Source of the DNA: Gammaproteobacteria bacterium UBA2679
GTDB lineage: Bacteria > Pseudomonadota > Gammaproteobacteria > Pseudomonadales > Oleiphilaceae
Reading direction: 5' to 3'
Length of the DNA: 64,000 bases
Assembly: GCA_002354735.1 (NCBI GenBank)
Contig: DEMD01000009.1
Span: 1-64,000, forward strand
In this document: positions 8,315 through 15,678 of the stretch, piece after piece
Position numbering within the stretch: position 1 is the first letter of the stretch
How the letters are laid out: each line of letters starts with the position of its first letter
The notes under the pieces: generated by a model
Told to the model about the DNA's origin: nothing
Databases searched by the model: none
What the model saw: the letters and a program-made list of their open reading frames with translations, nothing else
Position numbers and translations under genes: made by a program

Positions 8315-9740
8315 TCGACATACAGCTCGTTGCTTTCATTTCCAAATCTGCCACCCCGCCGAAAAAATTCTCATCCCGGTTCACAAGTACCTGGAAGAAA
8401 GCAGCTTCGTCTCGCCAATGGAGAATACGTTGGTTCATGTAGTCAGGGGTGGCTTCGTAAGAGATGGTAGATTGGATTTCGTACAGATTTACGCCTAGCC
8501 TGCACACACAGGTAAATTGCACCCGGAAACGCTGCCCTGCGCCAAAAGACTTATCCCAGAACGTGTCAGCTTCTGGATTAGAGGCTAGTTTTTTCATATC
8601 TTGATTCAACGTGCCCCAAGAATAGATTTTAACGCCTTCCTTGTTTCGAATTCTCAACCCGACATTCAATTTTGTGAGAGCTATTGTCGAGCAACATTCC
8701 ACTTCGATACATATGAGCTCTCCGGGATAGAAGACGTTGCACGCCTCTCCTTCGGCATTCAAGGTCCTCACTAGGAGCACCTTCGCGGCCGCATCTCCGA
8801 ATTCATTCGCTTTAAGCGCATATCCTAAATCAGTCGCCGATGAGACTGAGGGATGATCCGTTGCACCCTCTTTTGATTCGCTGTGGACTGACTCCAAGGG
8901 TTGGTTTTCGTGAGATACAACCTCGCCCGCACGCGCGATTTCAGCCGTGAGACTAGAGAAATACAGTGCCTCTTCTTGATGTAGTTGTTTGCGATACTCG
9001 AGTACCACCTCCGAACTGAGGCCTTGCTTTACTAGTCGACCCTCTTTGAGGAGGATGGCTCTGTTTGTAAGGGTTCGGACGCTTTCCTGGTCGTGTGAAA
9101 CGAAGAGCAGAGTAACTCCATCGCTGTGCAACTTTTCAATTCTCTGAAAGCATCGCTTTTGAAAGAGGGCGTCTCCAACAGCTAGCGCCTCATCAACTAT
9201 AAGAATATCCGGCTCAATCTGCACCTGAACGGCAAAAGCAAGTCTGACAAGCATGCCGCTGGAATAGGTTTTGACCTGCTGCTCCAAGTGCTGACCGATG
9301 TCCGCAAAACTGGCAATCTTATCGAACTTTTCGTCTATCTGCTCTTTCGACAGCCCTAGGAGCGCTCCGTTTAAATAAACGTTTTCACGCCCCGTGAACT
9401 CGGGGTTGAAGCCCGACCCAAGTTCCAGAAGAGCTGCTATCCGTCCATTCGTCACAGCCGTTCCAGTTGTTGGCGAAAGGATGCCCGTCACTATCTGCAG
9501 CAAGGTGCTTTTCCCGGACCCATTTCTGCCGATTATGCCAACCGACTCACCTTTCGCTATCTCGAAATTGATATCGTCTAACGCCCAGAACTCTTTATAG
9601 AAATTTTTGGGTTGACGTCCGGCCATGCGGTTCAGTCGAGGGAGGAAAAACTGTTTCAATCGATCGTGGGGCCGATCGTACAGCTCATAACGCTTGCTCA
9701 CATTGCTGACACTAATGGATAGCTGTTCATCAAAGGACAT
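8307..9740 (-). CDS. wzt: ABC polysaccharide exporter ATPase with C-terminal glycan-binding domain (Wzt type)
   Basis: ATPase subunit of an O-antigen/teichoic-acid type ABC exporter. From the start chosen here (MSFDEQ) it has 477 residues. Walker A is GRNGSGKST at 71-79, the signature YSSGM at 159-163 and Walker B ILIVDEA at about 179-185. Residues of about 320-475 form an additional beta-rich domain as in Wzt proteins that bind the modified non-reducing end of the glycan before export. An in-frame start upstream at 9815 would add a basic, low-quality extension buried in the permease gene; the ATG at 9740 overlaps the permease stop by 11 bases and matches family length. Together with the permease at 9730-10554 it would export the polysaccharide made by this cluster. 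Confidence 0.9.
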   Translation of the reverse strand: MSFDEQLSISVSNVSKRYELYDRPHDRLKQFFLPRLNRMAGRQPKNFYKEFWALDDINFEIAKGESVGIIGRNGSGKSTLLQIVTGILSPTTGTAVTNGRIAALLELGSGFNPEFTGRENVYLNGALLGLSKEQIDEKFDKIASFADIGQHLEQQVKTYSSGMLVRLAFAVQVQIEPDILIVDEALAVGDALFQKRCFQRIEKLHSDGVTLLFVSHDQESVRTLTNRAILLKEGRLVKQGLSSEVVLEYRKQLHQEEALYFSSLTAEIARAGEVVSHENQPLESVHSESKEGATDHPSVSSATDLGYALKANEFGDAAAKVLLVRTLNAEGEACNVFYPGELICIEVECCSTIALTKLNVGLRIRNKEGVKIYSWGTLNQDMKKLASNPEADTFWDKSFGAGQRFRVQFTCVCRLGVNLYEIQSTISYEATPDYMNQRILHWRDEAAFFQVLVNRDENFFGGVADLEMKATSCMSNE

Positions 9741-10554
9741 CGGCAAAGCCCTTGCGCGTTTTCTGGAACCAGTACAACCCTGCCATGGCGACGAAAGCGC
9801 TCGCCGCAGTATCAAGCATCAAGCGTGGGAGAGAGGGCAAATTTCCCCAGATCAATACTGCTCTTGTATCCTCAACAGCAAGTGTTAGCGGATTCAATAC
9901 CAACCAGCTCTGCATGGGCTCTGGGAGCGCAGAGAGAGGGAAAAAAATCGGAGACAGGAAGAGTAAAGCTGTGGTTATCATCGCTATGATATGAGACACG
10001 TCTCGTATATAAACTCCAATTGACGCTAGAAACCATGATACCCCTAAGGCTTTTAGTAGCAGTGGCAGAATGACTAGAGGAAAGAAGAGAGACGTGACAG
10101 GCGGAAGCCCCTCAAGAATCAGATAGAAGCCTACCCAAATGCCAAGGGCGATGCTTAGGTTGATTAATGAGGACCCGAGACTCACTAGGGATAACACATG
10201 GACAGGAAATATGATTTTCTTGACGTAGTTGGGATTGTTGGTGACTAATGCTGGTGATTTATTCACTATCTCGGCGAAAAAATTAAATATCATTAGGCCC
10301 GAGAATAGAATCACGGAAAAGCTCACCGGATCTTCTTGCTCCTGAGGCCATCGAGACTGAAAGATCAATCCGAAAACGAACGTGTATATCAGCAGCATCA
10401 CGATCGGACTAATAAACGACCATAGCACTCCAAAAAAAGAGCCCCGATACCGCTCCGCCAAATCTCTTTTGACGAGCACCCAGATAAGGTCACGGTGCGG
10501 AAATAGCCGCATAGAAATATTCAATTTGGGAACCTTGGTTGGAGTGGAGAACAA
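9730..10554 (-). CDS. wzm: ABC polysaccharide exporter permease (Wzm type)
   Basis: 274-residue inner-membrane protein of the ABC-2 family. After a short cytoplasmic N-terminus it has KRDLAERYRGSFFGVLWSFI, the characteristic amphipathic start of Wzm/KpsM/TagG permeases, followed by about six hydrophobic helices. It pairs with the Wzt ATPase, whose gene overlaps its 3' end by 11 bases. An internal ATG (MRLFPHRDLIW, residue 16) is an alternative start. It would form the channel for undecaprenyl-linked polysaccharide. It is now the first intact gene of the minus-strand polysaccharide operon; 30 bases upstream ends the remnant of another gene, so the original operon was longer. Confidence 0.9.
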   Translation of the reverse strand: MFSTPTKVPKLNISMRLFPHRDLIWVLVKRDLAERYRGSFFGVLWSFISPIVMLLIYTFVFGLIFQSRWPQEQEDPVSFSVILFSGLMIFNFFAEIVNKSPALVTNNPNYVKKIIFPVHVLSLVSLGSSLINLSIALGIWVGFYLILEGLPPVTSLFFPLVILPLLLKALGVSWFLASIGVYIRDVSHIIAMITTALLFLSPIFFPLSALPEPMQSWLVLNPLTLAVEDTRAVLIWGNLPSLPRLMLDTAASAFVAMAGLYWFQKTRKGFADVL

Positions 10555-10584
10555 ATGAGTTGAGAGAACGAACGAGCCTCTAGG

Positions 10585-10719
10585 CTACCTTTTAAAACAA
10601 CTCTTGATTCTGAGCTGGGGATATTTTCCTTCTTCAATCTCTCTCTTGATGCGGCTACGCTGACGCAGGACATAGGTAATGCGATCAAACGGGCGTCGAA
10701 CTCCTGAAGACAGTGACAC
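10585..10719 (-). pseudogene. 3'-terminal remnant of an unidentified gene upstream of wzm
   Basis: Between an in-frame TAA (10720-10722) and a TAG (10585-10587) the minus strand encodes 44 codons with ordinary protein composition, including RRPFDRITYVLRQRSRIKRE and EEGKYPQLRIKSCFKR. The sequence has the look of a protein C-terminus. There is no Shine-Dalgarno signal and no plausible N-terminal domain; the frame opens only with GTG. It ends 30 bases before wzm in the same orientation, the spacing expected of an operon neighbour. I read it as the tail of a former first gene of the polysaccharide operon, cut off by a rearrangement at the repeat-rich junction 10720-10925. I cannot name the parent protein. 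A genuine short gene is less likely. Confidence 0.45.
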
Positions 10720-10764
10720 TTAAGAACTATGTCTTAGCCACGTCGATAGCCTCGCTAGCGCGTT

Positions 10765-10812
10765 TTCCGCTCGAGAACTATGAATCGTTCCGCTCGAGAA
10801 CTATGAATTGTT
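10765..10812. repeat. 23-bp tandem repeat, two copies
   Basis: The unit TTCCGCTCGAGAACTATGAA plus ATYGTT occurs at 10765-10789 and again at 10788-10812, with one C/T difference. The core GAACTATG also occurs once more at 10724-10731. It lies in the non-coding junction upstream of the truncated polysaccharide operon. Short repeated blocks of this kind occur near the ends of some transposable elements, but no matching transposase is present. Confidence 0.8.
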
Positions 10813-10832
10813 ATTGCCATCAAGGAGGCGAG

Positions 10833-10883
10833 ATGATAACAGAAAAACCTAGCCACTCCACCGTCGCACTCTGGTTTGACTAG
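10833..10883 (+). CDS. 16-residue micro-ORF with strong ribosome binding site
   Basis: The sequence AAGGAGG at 10822-10828 is followed four bases later by ATG at 10833, then 16 codons (MITEKPSHSTVALWFD) and TAG at 10881-10883. The near-perfect Shine-Dalgarno sequence is better than that of most genes in this window. The last six codons and stop are repeated in the tandem duplication that follows (10893-10922). It could be the start of a mobile-element gene truncated by the duplication, a leader peptide, or chance. I know of no family for the peptide. Confidence 0.3.
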   Translation: MITEKPSHSTVALWFD

Positions 10884-10922
10884 CAGCAGCAACGTCGCAC
10901 TCTGGTTTGACTAGCAGCAGCA
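10862..10922. repeat. 31-bp tandem repeat, two copies
   Basis: The unit beginning CGTCGCACTCTGGTTTGACT is present at 10862-10892 and 10893-10922. The two copies agree at 30 positions, and no gap separates them. The first copy contains the end and stop codon of the micro-ORF at 10833-10883. A perfect short tandem duplication like this suggests a recent event. It lies at the right end of the island junction. Confidence 0.85.
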
Positions 10923-11144
10923 CACGCGCTAGCTGGCCAAATCCTGCTTATCGATCCTCTTCCAGCATACTTTAACAGTGGAAGAAACAACAACCTCAGA
11001 CTGTTTCAGGATAGGCAAAGCTGAGTCATGGAACGCTTGAGAGCAAAATACCCTTTACAAATTCTGTTTGTCTTGACCTAAACACCGGACTCCGCACACA
11101 TTAGACCTTCGTCTACTAACGTTCCCCCCAAAACAAGGCAAAAT

Positions 11145-13004
11145 GTGAGGATGACACCAGACCTCGCCCCCATAGAAGCCTTCATAGCTTCCCACCACCC
11201 CTTCTCCGAGCTCCCGCCCGAGTCACTCAGGGAACTTGCTCACGCCGTTCAAATTCTATACCGAACCGCGGGCGACCATGGCGACTTCCTCGATCCGGAC
11301 AAGCCGCGGCTGTATATCATCCGCAAGGGTGCCATCGAGTTGAAGTCGAGCGACGGCAAGCTTATAGACAGGCTGGGGCCTGGCGCAAGCTTCGGATTTC
11401 CCTACCTCTTGACCGGGGAGATATCTGGCAATCAGATTATTGCGACCGAAGACATCCTGGTGTATGCAGTGCCGGCGAGCACATTTCACGCCCTGAGGCA
11501 CCGTCATCCGGCTTTTGAGCGCTACTTTACCCAGGCGCTGGCGGCTCGCTTCCGCCTTCGTAACGACGATAGCGCGTATCGGGCGGTGCAGCGAATCTCT
11601 GAGGTCATGACAAGGCAATTGGTCGCCATCGATGCGGATGCAGCCATCAAGGATGCCGCGATCCTGATGACGGAAAAACGGGTGTCATCGGTGCTGGTCA
11701 CGGAGGGCGAGCGTCTGGTCGGCATCGTCACTGATCGTGACCTGAGGGCCAGAGTGCTGGCCGTCTCAGGTGACCCGGGAGAAGCGATCAGCACGATCAT
11801 GACCGTGCAGCCGGTGTCGGCCACCAGCGATATGTTCGTGCACGAAGCCGGCCTGCTCATGCTGCAGCACAATGTGCATCATCTGCCGGTGCTCGATGGT
11901 GAGCGTCCGATTGGAGTAATGAGTGCGTCGGACTTGTTGAGGGTACGTAATACCGACCCGCTCTACCTGGTGAGCAAGATTGCGAAGAGCAAAACGCTCA
12001 AGGAGCTCAAGGCGCATGCCTCTCAGACCCAGCGCCTGCTGTTCGAGCTGATCAGGGCCGATCTCACCGCGGAAAACATCGCGCAGATCTTCACCGGTAT
12101 CAACGATGCCCTAACCCGCCGCTTGATAGAATTGGCTCAGGGTGACCTGGGTGAGGCGCCAGCAGATTTCTGCTGGCTCAGTTTTGGCTCTCAGGCGCGA
12201 ATGGAGCAGCACGCGGGTTCGGATCAGGACAATGCGCTAGTGTATCTCCCGGCCGGGCCTGAAGCAGATATTGAGAGCACCAAAGCCTATTTCCTCAAGC
12301 TGGCGACCTTCGTCTGTCAAGGGCTGGATCAATGCGGCTTTCCGCTCTGCCTTGGCGATATCATGGCGAAGAATCCCAAGTGGTGCCTGTCTGTCGACCA
12401 GTGGGTTCAGGCTTTCGATGGCTGGATCGAGCAGCCCAGCCGCAAGGGCCTGATGCATAGCAGTATCTTCTACGACATCAGAGGCATCGCAGGCGACACC
12501 CATCTTTCCAGGCGGCTGCAGAGCCAGGTGCTGGCGAGGGCGCGAAAGCGGGATATCTTTCTGGCGCTCATGACGAAGAATGCGCTCAGCCGTAAGACGC
12601 CGCTGGGATTCTTCAAGCAATTTGCCGTTACGCGAAGTGGTCAGAACGAAGCGACGCTTGACCTCAAGCATTTCGGCCTGAGCCTGATCACGGATATCGC
12701 TCGGGTTTATGCGCTGAGTGCGGCTCTCCCCGAAACCGCTACCCCCGCGCGTCTGCGAGCTTGCGCAGCAGCTGGTGTGCTGAATCAGGATGATGCCAAC
12801 AACCTGCTGGACGCCTTCGAGTTCATCTGCCACCTACGTCTGCGTAATCAGCTGGACCAGCTCGAGGCCGGTCAGCAGCCTGACAATATGCTCGACCCGA
12901 AAGTGCTCAGCAGTCTGCAGCGGAATCACCTCAAGGCTGTGTTTCGCCTGATCGACCGGGCCCAACGCGGTCTCGAGCAGCGCTTCAGCCGAGGGTTGGT
13001 GTAG
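11145..13004 (+). CDS. cNMP-binding/CBS/DUF294 putative nucleotidyltransferase
   Basis: 619 residues, cytoplasmic. Domain order is a cyclic-nucleotide-binding-like domain (about 20-135), a CBS pair (about 155-275, with MTEKRVSSVLV and GIVTDRDLRARVL), a DUF294 nucleotidyltransferase-like domain with SFGSQARMEQHAGSDQDNAL at about 345-365, and a DUF294 C-terminal helical domain. In the nucleotidyltransferase part, the GS-x2-R-x-E and D-x-D residues needed for metal binding are present. Proteins of this build occur beside acetate or fatty-acid uptake genes or beside a DnaQ-like exonuclease, as here. The GTG at 11145 has AAGG six bases upstream; an ATG six bases later is an alternative. The exonuclease gene starts 2 bases after its stop, so the two are probably co-translated. 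The substrate is unknown. Confidence 0.88.
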   Translation: MRMTPDLAPIEAFIASHHPFSELPPESLRELAHAVQILYRTAGDHGDFLDPDKPRLYIIRKGAIELKSSDGKLIDRLGPGASFGFPYLLTGEISGNQIIATEDILVYAVPASTFHALRHRHPAFERYFTQALAARFRLRNDDSAYRAVQRISEVMTRQLVAIDADAAIKDAAILMTEKRVSSVLVTEGERLVGIVTDRDLRARVLAVSGDPGEAISTIMTVQPVSATSDMFVHEAGLLMLQHNVHHLPVLDGERPIGVMSASDLLRVRNTDPLYLVSKIAKSKTLKELKAHASQTQRLLFELIRADLTAENIAQIFTGINDALTRRLIELAQGDLGEAPADFCWLSFGSQARMEQHAGSDQDNALVYLPAGPEADIESTKAYFLKLATFVCQGLDQCGFPLCLGDIMAKNPKWCLSVDQWVQAFDGWIEQPSRKGLMHSSIFYDIRGIAGDTHLSRRLQSQVLARARKRDIFLALMTKNALSRKTPLGFFKQFAVTRSGQNEATLDLKHFGLSLITDIARVYALSAALPETATPARLRACAAAGVLNQDDANNLLDAFEFICHLRLRNQLDQLEAGQQPDNMLDPKVLSSLQRNHLKAVFRLIDRAQRGLEQRFSRGLV

Positions 13005-13006
13005 TC

Positions 13007-13645
13007 ATGGGTCTGTTGCAGCGTCTTTTTGGCGGCCCGGGTGCCGGCTTCGAGCGACCATGGCTCGAATACCCGCTGCTGGCAGTCGATCTGGAGATGA
13101 ACTCGCTTGATCCGGAGACTGGTGCGATCGTGAGCATTGGCGCCGTGGGTATAGAAGATGGCGAGGTCTGTCTATCGACGGCGAGTCATTGGCTGATTGA
13201 GGCGACTGAAAGCGTCGGCGAGAGCGCCATCATACACGGCATCACCGACACCGAGCGCCGCAGTGGCGTGACATTGGCTCAGGCGCTGACAGAGCTGCAG
13301 GCCGTAGCAGCCGATCATGTCCTCATTTTTCACCATGCCTTTCTTGATCTCCGCTTCCTGGAAGCAGCCCTCGATCGTCTTGGGTTGCAACCGCTGGATG
13401 CGCCGCATATCGACACGATGAAGCTCGAGCAGCGACGTCTCGAGCGCTCGGGCCAGCCGCTGCCCCACGATTCGCTGCTGCTGAGTCAGTGTCGCCAGCG
13501 CTACGACCTGCCGGTTTACCCGGCGCATAATGCCCTGCACGATGCGCTCAGTACCGCTGAGCTGGCCATTGTGCAGTTTCGCCAGATGAGCGGTTCCAAG
13601 CCCCTGCCCCTGTCGAGCTTTGTCGAGCGCGCCCGCCCCCTGTAG
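13007..13645 (+). CDS. DnaQ-like 3'-5' exonuclease (DEDDh)
   Basis: 212-residue protein of the RNase T/DNA polymerase III epsilon exonuclease family. Motif I is AVDLEMNSLD (Asp28, Glu30), motif II lies around HHAFLDLRFLE, and motif III is HNALHDALSTAEL with the histidine and aspartate of the DEDDh type. It should degrade single-stranded nucleic acid from the 3' end in a two-metal reaction. It follows the cNMP/CBS/DUF294 gene with only 2 bases between stop and ATG, a pairing seen in other pseudomonad-like genomes. The paired partner suggests a regulated or specialised role rather than the replicative proofreading subunit. Confidence 0.88.
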   Translation: MGLLQRLFGGPGAGFERPWLEYPLLAVDLEMNSLDPETGAIVSIGAVGIEDGEVCLSTASHWLIEATESVGESAIIHGITDTERRSGVTLAQALTELQAVAADHVLIFHHAFLDLRFLEAALDRLGLQPLDAPHIDTMKLEQRRLERSGQPLPHDSLLLSQCRQRYDLPVYPAHNALHDALSTAELAIVQFRQMSGSKPLPLSSFVERARPL

Positions 13646-13691
13646 ACTGAGCCGCAACGAAAGCCCTTTCTCCTTTTTCCGGACCTCATGA

Positions 13692-14315
13692 ATGATTGTC
13701 GACTTTTCCGATCTCAGTAGCGCACGCGTCTATCAATGGATGACTCAGAGCGTGATCCCACGACCCATCGCCTGGGTGCTCTCGAGCAATGCCGAGGGTG
13801 CTGCCGACCCCTACAATCTGGCGCCATTTTCCTATTTCACCGCTGTGTCCAGCGCGCCGCCCACTGTCATCTTTTCAGCGGGCCGAAAGAGCGAAGACGC
13901 TTTCAAGGACAGCTATGTCAACGTGAGTGAACGAAGGCACTGTGTCATCAACATCGCTTCGGCGGGGCAAATGGCGGCGGTGACCGAAACCTCGCGCACC
14001 CTGCCCTATGGCGAGTCCGAGCTGAGTAGAGCGGGGCTGGAACTGACTGATTTCGAGGGTTTTCACCTACCAAGAGTCGCAGGCTCTCCGATCGCATTTG
14101 CTTGCGAATACCTGCAGACCATCGAAGTGGGCCCTAGCCCGCAAATGCTGGTCTTGTGTGAAGTCAAACAGCTGTATGTGGATAACGCTGTGATGACGGT
14201 GGACGACAAGGGTCGGCCGCTGATCGATGCCCTGAAAGCTGACCCGCTGTGCCGGCTTGGTGGCGGTCAGTATGCCTCACTCGGCGAGGTATTTACGCTC
14301 CCGAGACCAAGCTGA
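13692..14315 (+). CDS. Flavin reductase-like FMN-binding split-barrel protein
   Basis: 207 residues. The N-terminal stretch includes SVIPRPIAWVLSSNAEG and DPYNLAPFSYFTAVSS, the hallmark of the flavin-reductase-like FMN-binding family (the R-P-I-A-W and N-x-A-P-F-S motifs), followed by PPTVIFSAGRK. Such proteins bind FMN and reduce flavin with NAD(P)H or act as flavin carriers; the physiological partner is unknown. The ATG at 13692 lies 46 bases after the exonuclease gene and has no strong ribosome binding site. It converges with the GGDEF-EAL gene, leaving 7 bases between the stop codons. Confidence 0.85.
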   Translation: MIVDFSDLSSARVYQWMTQSVIPRPIAWVLSSNAEGAADPYNLAPFSYFTAVSSAPPTVIFSAGRKSEDAFKDSYVNVSERRHCVINIASAGQMAAVTETSRTLPYGESELSRAGLELTDFEGFHLPRVAGSPIAFACEYLQTIEVGPSPQMLVLCEVKQLYVDNAVMTVDDKGRPLIDALKADPLCRLGGGQYASLGEVFTLPRPS

Positions 14316-14322
14316 TTGACAC

Positions 14323-15675
14323 TCAGGCCTTCCCTTGCTGGCGGCGGCAAATCAGCTCGTGCAGCGCTTCGGCAGACATTGGTTTACCAATCAGAAAGCC
14401 CTGTCCGTAATCACAGCCGAGCGCACGAAGATATTCGAACTGCTCGATGGTCTCTACTCCTTCAGCTATGACCTCCAGGCCAAGTGAATGTGCCATATCG
14501 ATAATGGCCTGGACGACTACCGGGTCGGCGACCGCACTGCCTGCACCACAGATGAAACTTGTATCAATCTTCAGTCGCTGCACCGGCAGGCTCTTCAGAT
14601 GTCTTGGCGAAGAATAGCCGGTGCCGTAGTCGTCGATTGCAATATGGAATCCAACTCGACCGATCGCCTGCAGCAGTGCAATTCTCTCGGCATCAGCGTC
14701 CAGAAAGTTGGCCTCGGCAAGGTCAAGTTCTATGCGTCGCGGATCGATCCCGGCTCGCTCGATACGCTGCTCGAGATCGTTGAGAAAGTTCGGTAAGTTC
14801 AGCTCCCTGGATGAGATGTTTACGGCAATGGACAGAGCCGGTACGCCTCCACGGTCCCAGGTCTTGATTTGTTCGCATACCTGCTGTGACACCCACTGGC
14901 CAAGTTCGACGATCAGCCCTGTCTTGCTGGCGGTCGTGATGAACTTGTCTGCTTCCAGGAGATGGCCGTCTATCTGCTTCAACCGAAGCAGTGCTTCAGC
15001 CCCCACTATCTGTTTGTCGCTAAACCTGAACTGGGGCTGGTAAAGCAGCTGAATTCGCCGTTCGGCGATGGCGAGCCGTAGCTGGTGCTCGATGTCGACA
15101 TGTCGCTGCAGTTGACTCTGGATGGCCGGGGAGAAATGCAGATAACTGTTTTGCTCACCTGCTTTCTTTACTTCATACAAGGCTGCGTCCGCCTGCTGCA
15201 TCAATTCGATACGCGAGCTTGCACTTCCAGGAAAGCTTGCAATGCCTATGTTGGCCGAGACCACCAATGACTGATGCTCGACCTTGATGGGCACACTCAT
15301 CGCATCCAGCAGTAACGCGGCAAAGACCGCTGCATCTTCAGGCGCATCCAGACTTCCCAGCAGAATGCCGAACTCATCGCCACCCATGCGCGCAGCGACA
15401 TCACACTCGCCAGTCAGCTTGTGTATCCTTTGCGCAACGGCCTGCAGCAGCTGGTCGCCCGCGGAATGGCCCAGGCGATCATTGATCTCCCTGAAGCGGT
15501 TCAGGTCGAGAAACAGCACAGCGAGACTGGTCGTGCCCCTGTTAGCCTTGGCTATTGCGCTATCGAGGGCGTCTTCGAATGTCGTGCGGTCGCCCAACCC
15601 CGTGAGCGGGTCCTGTCTACTTTCATCATGCACGGCCTTACCGCCGGTACTCTGATTCACTCGTTTACTCTCCAC
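14323..15675 (-). CDS. GGDEF-EAL protein (cyclic di-GMP turnover), no sensor domain
   Basis: 450 residues, cytoplasmic, with no transmembrane segment or PAS domain. The diguanylate cyclase domain has an intact GGDEF at 98-102; the upstream RxxD inhibitory site is not evident. The EAL domain has EALLR at 227-231, AVNIS at 284-288, IDDYGTGYSS at 347-356, LKID at 368-371 and EGVET at 405-409. In the usual E-I/L-T-E motif the sequence is LDLAE (317-321), so the first glutamate is an aspartate. This glutamate normally helps bind metal, so phosphodiesterase activity may be altered. The only start in this region is GTG at 15675, three bases after the hydrolase stop, so the two genes are probably co-transcribed. 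Confidence 0.88.
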   Translation of the reverse strand: MESKRVNQSTGGKAVHDESRQDPLTGLGDRTTFEDALDSAIAKANRGTTSLAVLFLDLNRFREINDRLGHSAGDQLLQAVAQRIHKLTGECDVAARMGGDEFGILLGSLDAPEDAAVFAALLLDAMSVPIKVEHQSLVVSANIGIASFPGSASSRIELMQQADAALYEVKKAGEQNSYLHFSPAIQSQLQRHVDIEHQLRLAIAERRIQLLYQPQFRFSDKQIVGAEALLRLKQIDGHLLEADKFITTASKTGLIVELGQWVSQQVCEQIKTWDRGGVPALSIAVNISSRELNLPNFLNDLEQRIERAGIDPRRIELDLAEANFLDADAERIALLQAIGRVGFHIAIDDYGTGYSSPRHLKSLPVQRLKIDTSFICGAGSAVADPVVVQAIIDMAHSLGLEVIAEGVETIEQFEYLRALGCDYGQGFLIGKPMSAEALHELICRRQQGKA

Positions 15676-15678
15676 GCC

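Larger units (their letters stand above)
10555..11144. other. 590-base junction between the polysaccharide island and the downstream chromosome
   Basis: No intact gene of normal size is present. From left to right it holds the remnant of a protein gene, a 23-bp tandem repeat, a 16-codon micro-ORF with a strong ribosome binding site, and a 31-bp tandem repeat, each listed separately. The last 220 bases before the GTG at 11145 contain no ORF I can support. They must hold the promoter of the cNMP/CBS protein gene: a TTGACC at 11073-11078 could be a -35 element, but no good -10 stands at the right distance. The octamer GAACTATG occurs at 10724, 10775 and 10798. The arrangement looks like the debris of a mobile-element or deletion event. 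Confidence 0.6.

Noticed and set aside
10833..10883. Micro-ORF as the start of an IS21-type istA gene
   Set aside because: The tandem repeats before it recall multiple terminal repeats of IS21 elements, but the peptide does not match any IstA N-terminus I know, so no element was called.
10862..10922. CRISPR-like array
   Set aside because: Only two directly abutting copies with no spacers; a simple tandem duplication.
12237..12833. 198-residue minus-strand frame inside the cNMP/CBS gene
   Set aside because: Antisense shadow, no domain, and the sense-strand gene is well supported.
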